The notes below the pieces were generated by a model. It was not told the DNA's origin. It saw only the letters and a list, made by a program, of their open reading frames with translations, and made no database searches. A stretch of DNA of 64,000 nucleotides from NCBI RefSeq assembly GCF_900108335.1, contig NZ_FNVT01000027.1, positions 1 through 64,000 of the forward strand. The letters run 5' to 3'. Shown piece by piece: positions 33,621-42,290 of the stretch. Both the position numbers and the translations under genes were made by a program. This DNA comes from Nonomuraea solani. Its GTDB lineage: Bacteria; Actinomycetota; Actinomycetes; Streptosporangiales; Streptosporangiaceae. How positions within the stretch are numbered: the first letter of the stretch is position 1; each line of letters starts with the position of its first letter.

Positions 33621-34416
33621 TGCCGCGCACCCGCTGCAGCCCGTACCTCGTCCTGCGCACGACGGCATAGCCCTTGGTGAGGATGCGCTCGCGCAGGTAG
33701 ATGAGGGGTACGGCGTTGCCTTCGACGGCGCGCTTGAACATGTTGATGGTCGTGCCCTTGCCGACCGTCAACCGGGGGATGGCGAGCATGTCGTGCCGGT
33801 CCGCGGCGATCGTGTTGGCCACGGCACAAGCGGCGAAATATCCGGCCTTGCGGACTTCTCTGCGTACTCGGGCGCTGGAGTACCCGTACGGGTAGGCCAT
33901 CGTGGCCACCGGCGCGCCGATCTTCTCCTCCAGCAGGCCCTTGTTCCTGCGCAGCTCCTGCCGCAGCTCCTCGTTGCGGAGCTGGTCGAGCTGCGGGTGG
34001 CTGTGGCTGTGCCCGCCGATCTCGATGCCGGTCTGGGCGGCCTCACGGGCCTGGCCCCAGGACAGCATGTCGTCCAGGGGCCGGCCCGCGGCGTCCTTGC
34101 CCGCGTCGGACACCCAGCCACTGGTCAGGAAGACCGTGGCCGGGAAGGCGTACCGTTCGAGCAGCGGCAGCGCGTTGCCGTGAAAGTCGGCGTAGCCGTC
34201 GTCGAACGTCACCACGATCGGCTTGTCCGGCACCGTACGCCCGTCGATCTTGTTGAGCGCGGCCACCAGGTCACCCAGGGTGAGCGGCGTGAAACCGCTC
34301 TCCTTCAGGTACGCCAGTTGCTCATCCAGGTCGGAGGGCCGGACCGCGTGCGGCCTGGTCTCGTCGTTGGGCGTGTCCGAGACGGAGTGGTACATCAGGA
34401 TCGGAACCCGGATCAT
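33613..34416 (-). CDS. Polysaccharide deacetylase (NodB domain)
   Basis: 267 residues. The ATG at 34414-34416 overlaps the upstream GT2 stop (ATGA). NodB landmarks: VPILMYHSVSD, the catalytic/metal motif TFDDGYADF, and HSHSHPQL with the two zinc ligands. It removes N- or O-acetyl groups from a glycan. There is no signal peptide, so either it acts in the cytosol on lipid-linked intermediates or it is exported by other means. The upstream in-frame extension to 34788 lies inside the GT2 gene and is spurious. Confidence 0.88.
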   Translation of the reverse strand: MIRVPILMYHSVSDTPNDETRPHAVRPSDLDEQLAYLKESGFTPLTLGDLVAALNKIDGRTVPDKPIVVTFDDGYADFHGNALPLLERYAFPATVFLTSGWVSDAGKDAAGRPLDDMLSWGQAREAAQTGIEIGGHSHSHPQLDQLRNEELRQELRRNKGLLEEKIGAPVATMAYPYGYSSARVRREVRKAGYFAACAVANTIAADRHDMLAIPRLTVGKGTTINMFKRAVEGNAVPLIYLRERILTKGYAVVRRTRYGLQRVRGNV

Positions 34417-35354
34417 GAGCGTGCCACCTTCAGCCTGACGGAACCCACCACATAACCCCAGGTCGTCCAGGCCAGCCCGATGACGATCGCGGCGGCCCTG
34501 CCGAGCCCGCCCACGTCGCCGCGGACGGCCTCGCCGAGCCCGCGCAGCGCGCCGAGCGGCAGCGTCTTGATCGCGTGCGCCCGCTCGCTGGCCAGACCGT
34601 CCTGGGTGCCGACCTCCTGCGTCACCAGGGCCTTCGACAGCCCCTCCGCATAGCACCTGGACCTGAAGTAGGCGAACCGCTCGCGCTGCCTGGACACCTT
34701 GTGCCCGATCACCGCGCGCGGTTCGAACAGCATGACCGAGCCGGGCTTGCGCTGGCTCAGCCTGATGCAGAACTCGGTCTCCTCGCACCCCAGCGGACGC
34801 GACTTGCGCCCCTGGACGCTGCGCCCGATGCCACTGTGGAAGCCGCCCACCTCGGACACGACGTCACGCAGGAAGGCGGCGTTGCCACCCATGACGTTGC
34901 GGATCGGCGCCCTGACCGCGGGCATGCCGCGGTAGGTGCAACCGACCGTCCAGTCGAACTCGTACGGGAACCACCCCGGTCGCGCGCCCGACGCCCACAG
35001 GGGGTCGGTACGGCCACCCACGCCGACCACGCCGGGTTCCTGGAAGCCCTCCTCCAAAGCCTCCAGCCACCCGGCATCGGCGACCGCGTCATCGTCGAGG
35101 AACGCGACAATCTCACCGCCGGCCGTGGCCACACCGGTGTTCTTGCCCCCCGACAACCCTTGCTCGTGCGTGTTCTCCACCACGATGGCCTGCGGATATT
35201 CGCGCTTGAGCTTGAGGTGCAGGTCCGGGTTGTGGTCGACCACCAGGATCAGCTCGTATGCCGGGCGTGTCTGGTTCTCGACCGACTCGACTGCCTGCCT
35301 GATGTCCTCCCACCGCTCATCGGTGTAGACGCAGATGACAACAGACGTGTTCAC
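34413..35354 (-). CDS. Family 2 glycosyltransferase (rhamnosyl/galactofuranosyl-type)
   Basis: 313 residues, GT-A fold. The start SVVICVYTDERWEDIRQAVES, donor-binding ELILVVDHN, ENTHEQGLSGGKNTG, the DxD equivalent AFLDDDAV, and acceptor-side GCEETEFCIRLSQ are all as expected for GT2. A C-terminal amphipathic/hydrophobic tail may hold it at the membrane. The GTG follows GAGGAACGTT. Part of the overlapping glycan operon; the sugar cannot be assigned. Confidence 0.86.
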   Translation of the reverse strand: MNTSVVICVYTDERWEDIRQAVESVENQTRPAYELILVVDHNPDLHLKLKREYPQAIVVENTHEQGLSGGKNTGVATAGGEIVAFLDDDAVADAGWLEALEEGFQEPGVVGVGGRTDPLWASGARPGWFPYEFDWTVGCTYRGMPAVRAPIRNVMGGNAAFLRDVVSEVGGFHSGIGRSVQGRKSRPLGCEETEFCIRLSQRKPGSVMLFEPRAVIGHKVSRQRERFAYFRSRCYAEGLSKALVTQEVGTQDGLASERAHAIKTLPLGALRGLGEAVRGDVGGLGRAAAIVIGLAWTTWGYVVGSVRLKVARS

Positions 35355-35365
35355 AACGTTCCTCT

Positions 35366-36199
35366 TTATGCGACGCCTCGGTCAGCGGCGGGAGTGGCGG
35401 TGGGCTCAGGCTGAGGGGGAGAGGGCTGGCGTCGCCACTCCTTCAGGATGGTCTTGAGCACCCGGAAGCCATCTCGTACGACGTGCAGGTTGCTTTCGCC
35501 GTGAATGCGGTTGTGCTCGTGACTCGGCACCTCGTGCACCTTGAGGCCGGCCTTCGCCGCGCGCACGTTCATCAGGGTCTCCACCTCGAAACCGTCGCAG
35601 TCGAGGTCGAGCACCTCGAGGTGACGGGCCCAGAAGGCGTTGTAGCCGTAGCACAGGTCGGTGTACTTGGTGTTGTACATCACGTTGACGATCCCGGTGA
35701 GGACCTTGTTGCCAAGCCGCCGGTTGATCGTCAGGTCGTCGCTGCCACCGCCGGAGGCGTAGCGCGACCCCTTGACGAAGTCGGCACCGGTCACCAGCGC
35801 GCCCACGAAGTTGATGATCTCGTGGCCGTCGGTCGAGCCGTCGGCGTCGATCATCACGATGATGTCGCTGGTGCACGCGGCGAACCCGGCGGACAGGGCG
35901 TCACCCTTGCCCTTGCCGGTCTGCGTCACAATCTTGACGTTCGGCCGCAACCGCTTGGCCACGGCCACGGTGTCGTCTTTGGAGTTGCCGTCGACGAGCA
36001 CGATCTCATCGACCCACTGGGGGATCGTGGCGAAGACATGAGGGAGGTTCTCCGCCTCGTTCATCGCCGGAACGACCACGCTCACCGTCGGGGAAATGGC
36101 CAGGTGCGGGGTGACGGGCGTGAAGCTCGAAGGTGGCGGCATGGAACGCAAGGGCGAGACTTGGACCTTGCCGTTGTGCTTGGTGATCTCGGGACTCAT
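35366..36199 (-). CDS. Family 2 glycosyltransferase (dolichol-phosphate-mannose-synthase-like)
   Basis: 277 residues from the ATG at 36197-36199 (GGAAGG lies 12 nt upstream, a long spacing, so the start is less certain). Core: VSVVVPAMNEAENLPHVFATI, VLVDGNSKDDTV, MIDADGSTDG (DxD), and TDLCYGYNAFWARH. It resembles polyprenyl-phosphate glycosyltransferases that make a lipid-linked monosaccharide, without the C-terminal membrane helices of some members. It could supply the donor used by the GT-C-like giant protein in this operon (inference). Confidence 0.83.
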   Translation of the reverse strand: MSPEITKHNGKVQVSPLRSMPPPSSFTPVTPHLAISPTVSVVVPAMNEAENLPHVFATIPQWVDEIVLVDGNSKDDTVAVAKRLRPNVKIVTQTGKGKGDALSAGFAACTSDIIVMIDADGSTDGHEIINFVGALVTGADFVKGSRYASGGGSDDLTINRRLGNKVLTGIVNVMYNTKYTDLCYGYNAFWARHLEVLDLDCDGFEVETLMNVRAAKAGLKVHEVPSHEHNRIHGESNLHVVRDGFRVLKTILKEWRRQPSPPQPEPTATPAADRGVA

Positions 36200-36374
36200 G
36201 GCGAGGGAAATCCTTCCGGGACCCGGCGTTGCGGACCGGACGGAACCACTCCCGGGTGCTGCGGGAATGGCGAAGCCGGTGGACGGTGCATTGATGGGTC
36301 CTGTGGAGTGTGAGGGTGGGTGGTGCACTGCCGGGAGGGGTGGTGAGGCGCTCAGCGTTCTTCGGTCGGTTCTG

Positions 36375-37478
36375 CTACTGCGTTGGTGACTCTTGCTGCT
36401 GCATCGAGCTGCGGACCCGACCGAAGCCCTTGAGGACACGGTCGGCCGCTCTATAAAGAGACGGTCGATCCATGACAATTGTTCGGGCTTTGTTGAAAGG
36501 AGTTCGGCCCATCCAGTGGACCGCCGCCGACGGGGACGGTCGTGCGATACGGCCTTCGGCGACATAGAGGACCCCGCTCTTCAGCCAGTCCTTGTACTCC
36601 TTGCCGCCCTTACCCATGTCCACCATGTGCAGACCATCGTTCGCGGCGGCTTCGGCCATCTGGAGATGGTGGACGATACCGGGCGAATAGCGGCCGAACT
36701 CGGTGTCGTAAGCGGGGAACCACCCTACAAGCGTGGTGGCGGTACGGAGGCCGAAATGCCCGGCCACCGGGACGTCTCCGGCATAAAGCATGGTCAGAAC
36801 GCCCGCGAAGTCCGATGACTTTTCGGCATGCATCATGTCCGTCAATTCGACGATCCACGGCTGCGCGAACCTGTCCACCCGGCCAGTTCTCCGATACTGG
36901 TCCGATTTCCAGGCCAGCAGGGTGCGCAGCACCTCGGGGTCGGCCGAGGCCCACTCCAGGCGCAGCTCGCCCTGTTCCCGCCCGAGCTTGCGCTCCTTGT
37001 AGCGAACGGTCTTGAGGTTCTTCGGCGAGTTGGTCTTCACCTGTTCGATCCAGGCGTCGAACCCGGCGGTGAAGTCCATCACCGGCGCCGGCCGGACGTC
37101 GGCCTCGTAGGGCGCGAACGTCGGCTGCCCCGCCACCAGGTGGTCGAAGTCGAAGACGCTGAGCTTGCAGGCCCGCAGCAGGGCCTTGGCGTCGAGCTTC
37201 AGGTCGGGCGTGGAGATCAGCCCGTGGCACGTGGTCAGGAAGCCCCCGAGCGGCTTACCGATGCCGAAACTGTGCCGTTCGTACGGGAAGAATCCCGTGA
37301 TGCCGCTCCCGTCGGAGATGACCGCCACCCTCACGTAATCGCGCAAGCGGTCCATCGCCACGGCGAACTCGACGGACAGGAACGGGTTGTCCAAGCTGGG
37401 ATCGGCCTTCTGCAGCTCCCGCCATCGGGCGCGCTCGGAGTCTCCGAGCTCTCCCGGCCGAACTACCTGGATGTTCAC
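36375..37478 (-). CDS. FemAB/BioF2-like GNAT acyltransferase (paralogue 2)
   Basis: 367 residues from the GTG at 37476-37478, which overlaps the upstream stop as GTGA. It shares with the protein at 19276-20358 the ordered blocks LDNPFLSVEF, GFFPYERH, WKSDQYRRTGR, VAGHFGLRTATTLVGWFPAY, YSPGIVHHLQMAEAA and GKEYKDWLKSG. The family transfers acyl or aminoacyl groups to envelope sugars or peptides. Its place at the head of the glycan operon supports a role in decorating that glycan. The leader before the next gene (36200-36374) holds no clear signal. Confidence 0.76.
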   Translation of the reverse strand: MNIQVVRPGELGDSERARWRELQKADPSLDNPFLSVEFAVAMDRLRDYVRVAVISDGSGITGFFPYERHSFGIGKPLGGFLTTCHGLISTPDLKLDAKALLRACKLSVFDFDHLVAGQPTFAPYEADVRPAPVMDFTAGFDAWIEQVKTNSPKNLKTVRYKERKLGREQGELRLEWASADPEVLRTLLAWKSDQYRRTGRVDRFAQPWIVELTDMMHAEKSSDFAGVLTMLYAGDVPVAGHFGLRTATTLVGWFPAYDTEFGRYSPGIVHHLQMAEAAANDGLHMVDMGKGGKEYKDWLKSGVLYVAEGRIARPSPSAAVHWMGRTPFNKARTIVMDRPSLYRAADRVLKGFGRVRSSMQQQESPTQ

Positions 37479-37846
37479 CTTGCCCTGGCCCCCTGTTCGG
37501 TCTGCATGCTCTTCCCCCGGTACAAGACCCGAAGCACGTACATGAACCCTCCGAGCACGGCCACCGTCGCCACACCGGCCCGGGGCGACCACGCGTTGAA
37601 GAGCAGCATGGCCTCAGCGAGAAGCACGTTGAGCACGAGACTCGCCGCGGCTCCTACTGATAGTGCGGCAAGGGGGTCACGATCCCGCAACAGTCCCACC
37701 ACTGCCGCTCCTGGTACGACCAGGAGGAACAAGGAGATAAGGAACGGGCGCAGCGGTGTCTCGATATCGAACAGCGCGACGACCGCTCCCGCGATGCAGG
37801 CGAGCCCGACCAGCCAGGCCAGCGCTCTGCGGTGCTGCTTGAGCAT
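37475..37846 (-). CDS. Small four-helix membrane protein
   Basis: 123 residues from the ATG at 37844-37846 (AGGAG about 11 nt upstream; a TTG at 37927 is a weaker alternative). Four hydrophobic helices with short loops: WLVGLACIAGAVVALF, FLISLFLLVVPGAAVVGLL, ALSVGAAASLVLNVLLAEAMLLF and AGVATVAVLGGFMYVLRVLY, then a basic tail. No family recognised. It is the first gene of the operon running to 28444; the following 265 bases to 38111 (37847-38111) hold the operon's control region, in which I see no confident promoter. Confidence 0.65.
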   Translation of the reverse strand: MLKQHRRALAWLVGLACIAGAVVALFDIETPLRPFLISLFLLVVPGAAVVGLLRDRDPLAALSVGAAASLVLNVLLAEAMLLFNAWSPRAGVATVAVLGGFMYVLRVLYRGKSMQTEQGARAR

Positions 37847-38111
37847 CTCCCGTTTCTCTCCTGCTCTCACTGGATATAGCGCGATTGATCGCAGTTCATG
37901 GGACCAACCCTCGCTAGGACACGTCAATGCCGACGCTTGGTGACGCGCTCCGGTTTACCCGCAGGCGGAGTTTTCTCATGTGACCTTCAGCACATGGTCA
38001 AGCGTTCGTGGTTCCGACACGTGTCGCCAAGCACCCCAGGATGCCCTATGTAGCCTAGGATCTTCGAGTCAGGGTCCGATATATCCCGATTTGTCGTCCC
38101 AAACCGCGGAT

Positions 38112-39647
38112 CTACTTTACGTTGACGTTGCCTTTGCTCGCGTCATCCGGAGCGGTGGCCACTCCTTCGCCGGGCGTGGGGGTCGGTTCCTCGGTCTCCG
38201 TGGGCTCGTCCGTCGGCGGCCCGGCCGTCGAAGGCCCGCCGTGCCAGCTCAGCGAGCAGGTTGCCGGACCGCCGCTGGAGGTGAAGGAGACGCGGCCGCT
38301 GCCGGAGCCGGCCGGGTCGGCCACCGTCACCTGGATCGTCACGGAGCCACCGGCCCTGATCGACCCGCTCGCCGGCCGCACGTCCAGCCCCTGCGAGGCG
38401 GTCGCCACCCAGGAGACCGTGGCGTTGCGGGCCCTGAGACCGATGCCGGCCTCGCCGTCGATCGTTCCAGGGCACGAGACGCCGAGCCGGGCGCCGGGCA
38501 CGGCCCTGCGCCGTGTGGGGACGGGGGCGGGCCGCGTGTTCCTGGGCCGCGCGGCCGCGGGCCGCCCGCTGGGAGTGGCCGACCGGGTACGCCTCGGCGT
38601 CGGTGCCGGCGACGGCGTGAGCGAGTCGTGCCCGATCACGGGGTCGGGCGTGGGGGTCTCCTCGGCGGCGGAGACCGTGGGGGAGGGTGTGGGCCGCAGG
38701 GCGCCGCTGGTGGACGCGTCGCGGCCGTTGATCACGACCATGGCGCCCGTCGCGGCCAGCAGCGCCGCGCCCGCCAGCACCAGCGGAGCCAGCCGGCGCG
38801 GCCGGCGCCGATTCGATGGGTATTCGAGCGTCACGGGGAAGCCGGTCCTGTCGAAGCTGTCGCCGCGATCGGTGATCAGCGTGCGCGTCTGGTCCCGCTC
38901 GGGGTTGACGCACGTGTCGATCACCCGCCGGCGCAACGACAGCGGCGGGTACGCCACCGGCACCATCTCCAGCAGCCGCGCGGCCGAGACGTGCCGGTGC
39001 CGCCCCTCGGTGCACACCTCGCACCCGCCGACGTGCCCGGACAGCCTTCGCCGCAGCAGCGGGGTGAGGGGCCCTTCCCAGGAGTCCAGCATCGCCGACA
39101 GGTCGGGGCAGTGCGCCCGGCCGGTTCTGGCCAGCACCACGGCCGCGGCGGCGTTCTCCAGGTGGTCGCGGGCCCTGGCGAGCCTGGCGGCCGTCTGGCG
39201 GGAGGTCAGCCCGAGCACCGCGCCGGCCTCGGCGGGCGTCAGGCCGTGGCGCAGCGACAACTCGAGGATCTCGCGCTCGCTCCTGCGCAGCTCGCCGAGC
39301 GTTTCGTAGACCTGGCCGGACAATTCGGAGTCGGGTTCCGGTTGCGACGGGGTGGGGCCGGCGCGGTGGGCCAGCCGGGCGCGCACCTGGAACCTGGTGA
39401 GCGCGTACAGCCAGGCCCGGAGGCGCGCGGGCTCCTTGAGACGGGCCACGCACCCCTGGGCGGTGACCAGCGCGTCGTGCACGGCGTCGGCGGCCACGTC
39501 CGCCGGCTCGGACAGGGAGTGGGCGTAGTCGTGCAGCCGCTCGCCGTAGGAGTCATAGAGCTTGGCGGGCGCGTCGGCGTCGGCCCGCCGCAGCGCCTCC
39601 ACCAGCTCGTGATCGTCGGCGCGGTCGACGGTCGGCCATCCAGGCAC
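38112..39647 (-). CDS. Membrane-tethered ECF sigma factor with built-in zinc-finger and ectodomain
   Basis: 511 residues. The start is the GTG at 39645-39647, behind GGGGAGGAAATCC. Sigma-70 region 2 spans approximately residues 13-92 and region 4 approximately 115-168 (SEREILELSLRHGLTPAEAG). An anti-sigma-like zinc motif, H205-x3-C209-x2-C212, follows. Then come a transmembrane helix (approximately 286-307), a Pro/Thr-rich stalk and an extracellular beta-sandwich-like domain with GGSVTIQVTVADP. Sigma factor and ZAS-type anti-sigma module are thus one chain. ECF groups with such C-terminal extensions are known in actinobacteria; signal and regulon here are unknown. The palindromic promoter upstream hints at control. 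Confidence 0.82.
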   Translation of the reverse strand: MPGWPTVDRADDHELVEALRRADADAPAKLYDSYGERLHDYAHSLSEPADVAADAVHDALVTAQGCVARLKEPARLRAWLYALTRFQVRARLAHRAGPTPSQPEPDSELSGQVYETLGELRRSEREILELSLRHGLTPAEAGAVLGLTSRQTAARLARARDHLENAAAAVVLARTGRAHCPDLSAMLDSWEGPLTPLLRRRLSGHVGGCEVCTEGRHRHVSAARLLEMVPVAYPPLSLRRRVIDTCVNPERDQTRTLITDRGDSFDRTGFPVTLEYPSNRRRPRRLAPLVLAGAALLAATGAMVVINGRDASTSGALRPTPSPTVSAAEETPTPDPVIGHDSLTPSPAPTPRRTRSATPSGRPAAARPRNTRPAPVPTRRRAVPGARLGVSCPGTIDGEAGIGLRARNATVSWVATASQGLDVRPASGSIRAGGSVTIQVTVADPAGSGSGRVSFTSSGGPATCSLSWHGGPSTAGPPTDEPTETEEPTPTPGEGVATAPDDASKGNVNVK

Positions 39648-39703
39648 GGATTTCCTCCCCGCGTGTTGGAGCGGCACTCAGACCCCACGCGGAGAGGACG
39701 CGT

Positions 39704-39736
39704 CCTGGATTATCCAGGTTCGCCCGCCATGCCCAA
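39704..39736 (-). promoter_or_regulatory. Promoter with palindrome over the -10, upstream of tethered sigma gene
   Basis: On the minus strand TTGGGC (39731-39736) and GATAAT (39709-39714) are spaced by 16 bases. The -10 lies within CCTGGAT-T-ATCCAGG (39704-39718), a perfect 7+1+7 palindrome. It fits a housekeeping-type promoter with an overlapping operator for the ECF gene. It could alternatively act as a short hairpin after the upstream VWA gene. Confidence 0.5.
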
Positions 39737-39742
39737 CCGGTA

Positions 39743-41515
39743 TCAGCCGTCGCAGTTGGGGGTGCAGAGGCGGCGTTCCATGCCCTGCAGGAAGAAGTCG
39801 CGCACCTGGAGGATGTTCTCGGCGATGTACGCCTCGCCGCCCGTGGCCTTGGCCAGGGCCTCCATCTGCGTCTTGCCCTTCTTGGCGTCCGGGCCGAACG
39901 CGATGAGCAGGATGCTGATCGGCTTCTTCGGGTTGTAGGTCTTCTTCAGGTACTGCAGGATCTCGGGGTTCTTGACGCCGCCGTCAGGATCGTCGTTGCC
40001 CGCGCCGTCCGTGAGGATCAGCAGGGTGTTGACCTTGTCCTCCTGGAAGGTCTTGGTGAGCTGCCCGTACGCCGCCTTGACGGTGTCGTTGAGCCCGGTG
40101 TCGCCCGTCGACTTGGCCTGGATCTGGGCGAACGTCTTGACCAGGGCCTCCTTGCGGAGCGACCCGTCGATCGACTCGGCCAGCGGACCGACCGAGACGA
40201 GCTCCTTCCAGTCCTTGTTCTGGCCGTCCAGGTGCGTGGAGAACGTCCACAGCCCCATCTCGGAACCGGCCGGGAAGAGCCCGAGACCCTCGGTGGCGAT
40301 CTTGTTGATGGCCTGCATGCGGGTCATGCCGGTGCCGGGCACGGGCAGCGCCATCGTCCCCGAGACGTCGAGCAGGGTGAGCAGGCGGGTGCCGAGGTTG
40401 AGCCTGGACCAGGTCTGCACCATCCGCGTCACGGTCGCGGTGTCCGGCGGGTCGAGGGCGGCCGGCGTCTCCGGGGTGAAGCCCTTGTCCTCCGACAGGG
40501 CGGTGCCCGCCTTGCCGTCCGCGCTGCGGAAGCCCGCCTCGCGCAGGGTCTTCTTGGCCGACTCCGTGTTGAGGTCCTGCTTGAAGTCCGTGGCGGCCTT
40601 CAGCACCGCCGGGTCCTTGGTGAGGATGGTGACCGGATAGTCGAGGCTGAGCGTGCCCTCCTTCGGGTAGAGGGCGACGACCGGAGCCTCCGGCTTCTTG
40701 GTGTTGTGGGCGTAGATGGCCTGCTCGGAGGTGACGCCGACGGGCACCTTGCTGCCGGACTTCACGGTCAGGCTGGCGAGCAGCGCCGTCGAGTCGGAGG
40801 CGAGCGCGCCCGACAGCTCCTTCAGCGCGCCCACCAGGGCCTTGTCCTGGCCCGCCTCCTTGGCGGTGCCGGCGGCGGCCAGCAGCGCGGCCAGGCCGGC
40901 GGAGTTCTTCTGGGGGTCGAGGGCGAGGACGCGTACCTTCTTGCCGGGTCCGTCCACGTTGGCCACGTTCGCGGCGGAGATCATGGCGGCCCAGCTCGGC
41001 TGCAGCGTGCCGGACAGCTTCGTGGCGGCCGCCTTGGCCGCGGCCAGCACCACGGGCGAGGTCGCGATCGAGCTGTCGATCTGCGGCAGTGCCTCGCCGG
41101 CCGGGGTCGTGCGCAGGCTCTCCATGAGCAGGCTGGAGTCCGCCACCCAGAAGTCGGCGCCGACCTTGCCGGCCGCGAGCGCGTTGGCCGTCCTGGCCGC
41201 CGCCTCCTTGGTCACCGTCACCTCGACGCACTTGCTGTCGATCGAGTGCATGGCCTTGTTGTAGTTGCCGGCGATCCTGCTCAGCGCGGGCTGGATGTCG
41301 GGGGTCGCGACGACGCGCAGCGCCAGCTTGCCGCCCGTGCAGTCGTGGTCGCGATTGAAGATCACGAACGCGGCGACGCCGAGCAGCACCGCCAGGGCGA
41401 CAGCGCCGGCCAGGGGTACGAGCACCCTGCCGCGGCCACGCCTGGCCCTTCTGCGGGGGGAGGGTTCGTTGGCTCTGTATCCGCCATCGAGCTCGTCTGT
41501 GCGGTGTCGCCCCAC
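39743..41515 (-). CDS. Extracellular solute-binding plus von Willebrand A domain protein
   Basis: 590 residues. The GTG follows AAGAGGACATC. An N-terminal basic tail and one transmembrane helix (LVPLAGAVALAVLLGVAAFVIF) lead to an extracellular periplasmic-binding-protein-like domain (approximately 60-340: LALRVVATPDIQPALSRIAGNYN, GADFWVADSSLL). A VWA domain follows (approximately 370-580) whose MIDAS-like motif is DVSGT, with LLILTDGAGNDDPDGG later. The fusion is common in actinomycetes, yet its ligand is unknown. VWA suggests metal-dependent protein binding at the surface. It is just upstream of the tethered sigma factor on the same strand. Confidence 0.82.
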   Translation of the reverse strand: MGRHRTDELDGGYRANEPSPRRRARRGRGRVLVPLAGAVALAVLLGVAAFVIFNRDHDCTGGKLALRVVATPDIQPALSRIAGNYNKAMHSIDSKCVEVTVTKEAAARTANALAAGKVGADFWVADSSLLMESLRTTPAGEALPQIDSSIATSPVVLAAAKAAATKLSGTLQPSWAAMISAANVANVDGPGKKVRVLALDPQKNSAGLAALLAAAGTAKEAGQDKALVGALKELSGALASDSTALLASLTVKSGSKVPVGVTSEQAIYAHNTKKPEAPVVALYPKEGTLSLDYPVTILTKDPAVLKAATDFKQDLNTESAKKTLREAGFRSADGKAGTALSEDKGFTPETPAALDPPDTATVTRMVQTWSRLNLGTRLLTLLDVSGTMALPVPGTGMTRMQAINKIATEGLGLFPAGSEMGLWTFSTHLDGQNKDWKELVSVGPLAESIDGSLRKEALVKTFAQIQAKSTGDTGLNDTVKAAYGQLTKTFQEDKVNTLLILTDGAGNDDPDGGVKNPEILQYLKKTYNPKKPISILLIAFGPDAKKGKTQMEALAKATGGEAYIAENILQVRDFFLQGMERRLCTPNCDG

Positions 41516-41564
41516 GATGTCCTCTTAGGTGTGTTTTGAGACCTTCCGGAGACCCTAGCGGGAG

Positions 41565-41594
41565 ATACTCCGCAATACTCCGGGAACGATACTC
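41565..41594. repeat. Three ATACTC direct repeats upstream of VWA gene
   Basis: ATACTC occurs at 41565-41570, 41575-41580 and 41589-41594 (starts 10 and 14 bases apart), the first two followed by CG. They lie 50-79 bases upstream of the GTG of the VWA gene, where an activator could bind. No -35 consensus is evident. Weak evidence, positional only. Confidence 0.35.
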
Positions 41595-41651
41595 GGTGCA
41601 GTCAGTGTGGCAAAACAGCCCTTTTGGTGCGGCGATTACGTACTGTGGCGT

Positions 41652-42290
41652 TCAATGGCAGCATGCGTGACCATGCCAGGCCCGCTTTCCCTCCCGTACG
41701 GCCACCATCGCCAGTACCACCGCGACGGCCGGATCCACCCACCACCATCCCGCCGCGTTGAGCCCCAGACCGGCGAGCACGCCCGCCGCCATGGCCGCGC
41801 AGAGGAGGTTCTGCGTCCCCTCGCCCGAGGTGGCCGCCGAGGCCAGCCGCGCCCCGAGCCGCCGCTTGGCGATGCCCAGCACCGGCATGCTGACCAGGCT
41901 GAACGACGTCACCACGATCCCCAGCACGCTCGGCACGGCCCGATGCCCCGCCTGCAGGTCGTGCGCCACGTGCAGGACGAGATAGGGCGCCAGCAGCCAG
42001 AAGCTCATCGCCACCGCCCGCCTGGCGGTGTGCTCGGCGCTCGGCGACAACGTGCGGGTGCCGGTGAACCGCCACACCACGATCAGGCTCGCCAGCGCCT
42101 CGACGAGCGCCGACAGCCCCCAGCCGATCAGCGCCACCGAGTGCGCGGCCAGGCCCGCCGCCAGGCCGAGCGTGCTCTCCGCCCCGAGCCAGACCAGCGT
42201 GGCCACGGAGAGGGTGCGGGCCGCGCGCGCATCCCGGAGCCATGCGGCCGACGCGGCCGGATGCTCATGAATCCGCTGATCAGACACCAT
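41652..42290 (-). CDS. Cation-efflux-type (CDF-like) small membrane protein
   Basis: 212 residues with about six hydrophobic helices. TLSVATLVWLGAESTLGLAAGLAAHSVALIGWGLSALVEALAS (read in parts) matches the first two helices of cation diffusion facilitators. HVAHD and the WWWVDPAVAVVLAMVAVREG segment match the paired His/Asp metal-site helices. It lacks the cytoplasmic C-terminal domain of full CDF exporters, so it is a short variant; the C-terminus ends HGHACCH, possibly metal-binding. Metal unknown. Confidence 0.72.
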   Translation of the reverse strand: MVSDQRIHEHPAASAAWLRDARAARTLSVATLVWLGAESTLGLAAGLAAHSVALIGWGLSALVEALASLIVVWRFTGTRTLSPSAEHTARRAVAMSFWLLAPYLVLHVAHDLQAGHRAVPSVLGIVVTSFSLVSMPVLGIAKRRLGARLASAATSGEGTQNLLCAAMAAGVLAGLGLNAAGWWWVDPAVAVVLAMVAVREGKRAWHGHACCH

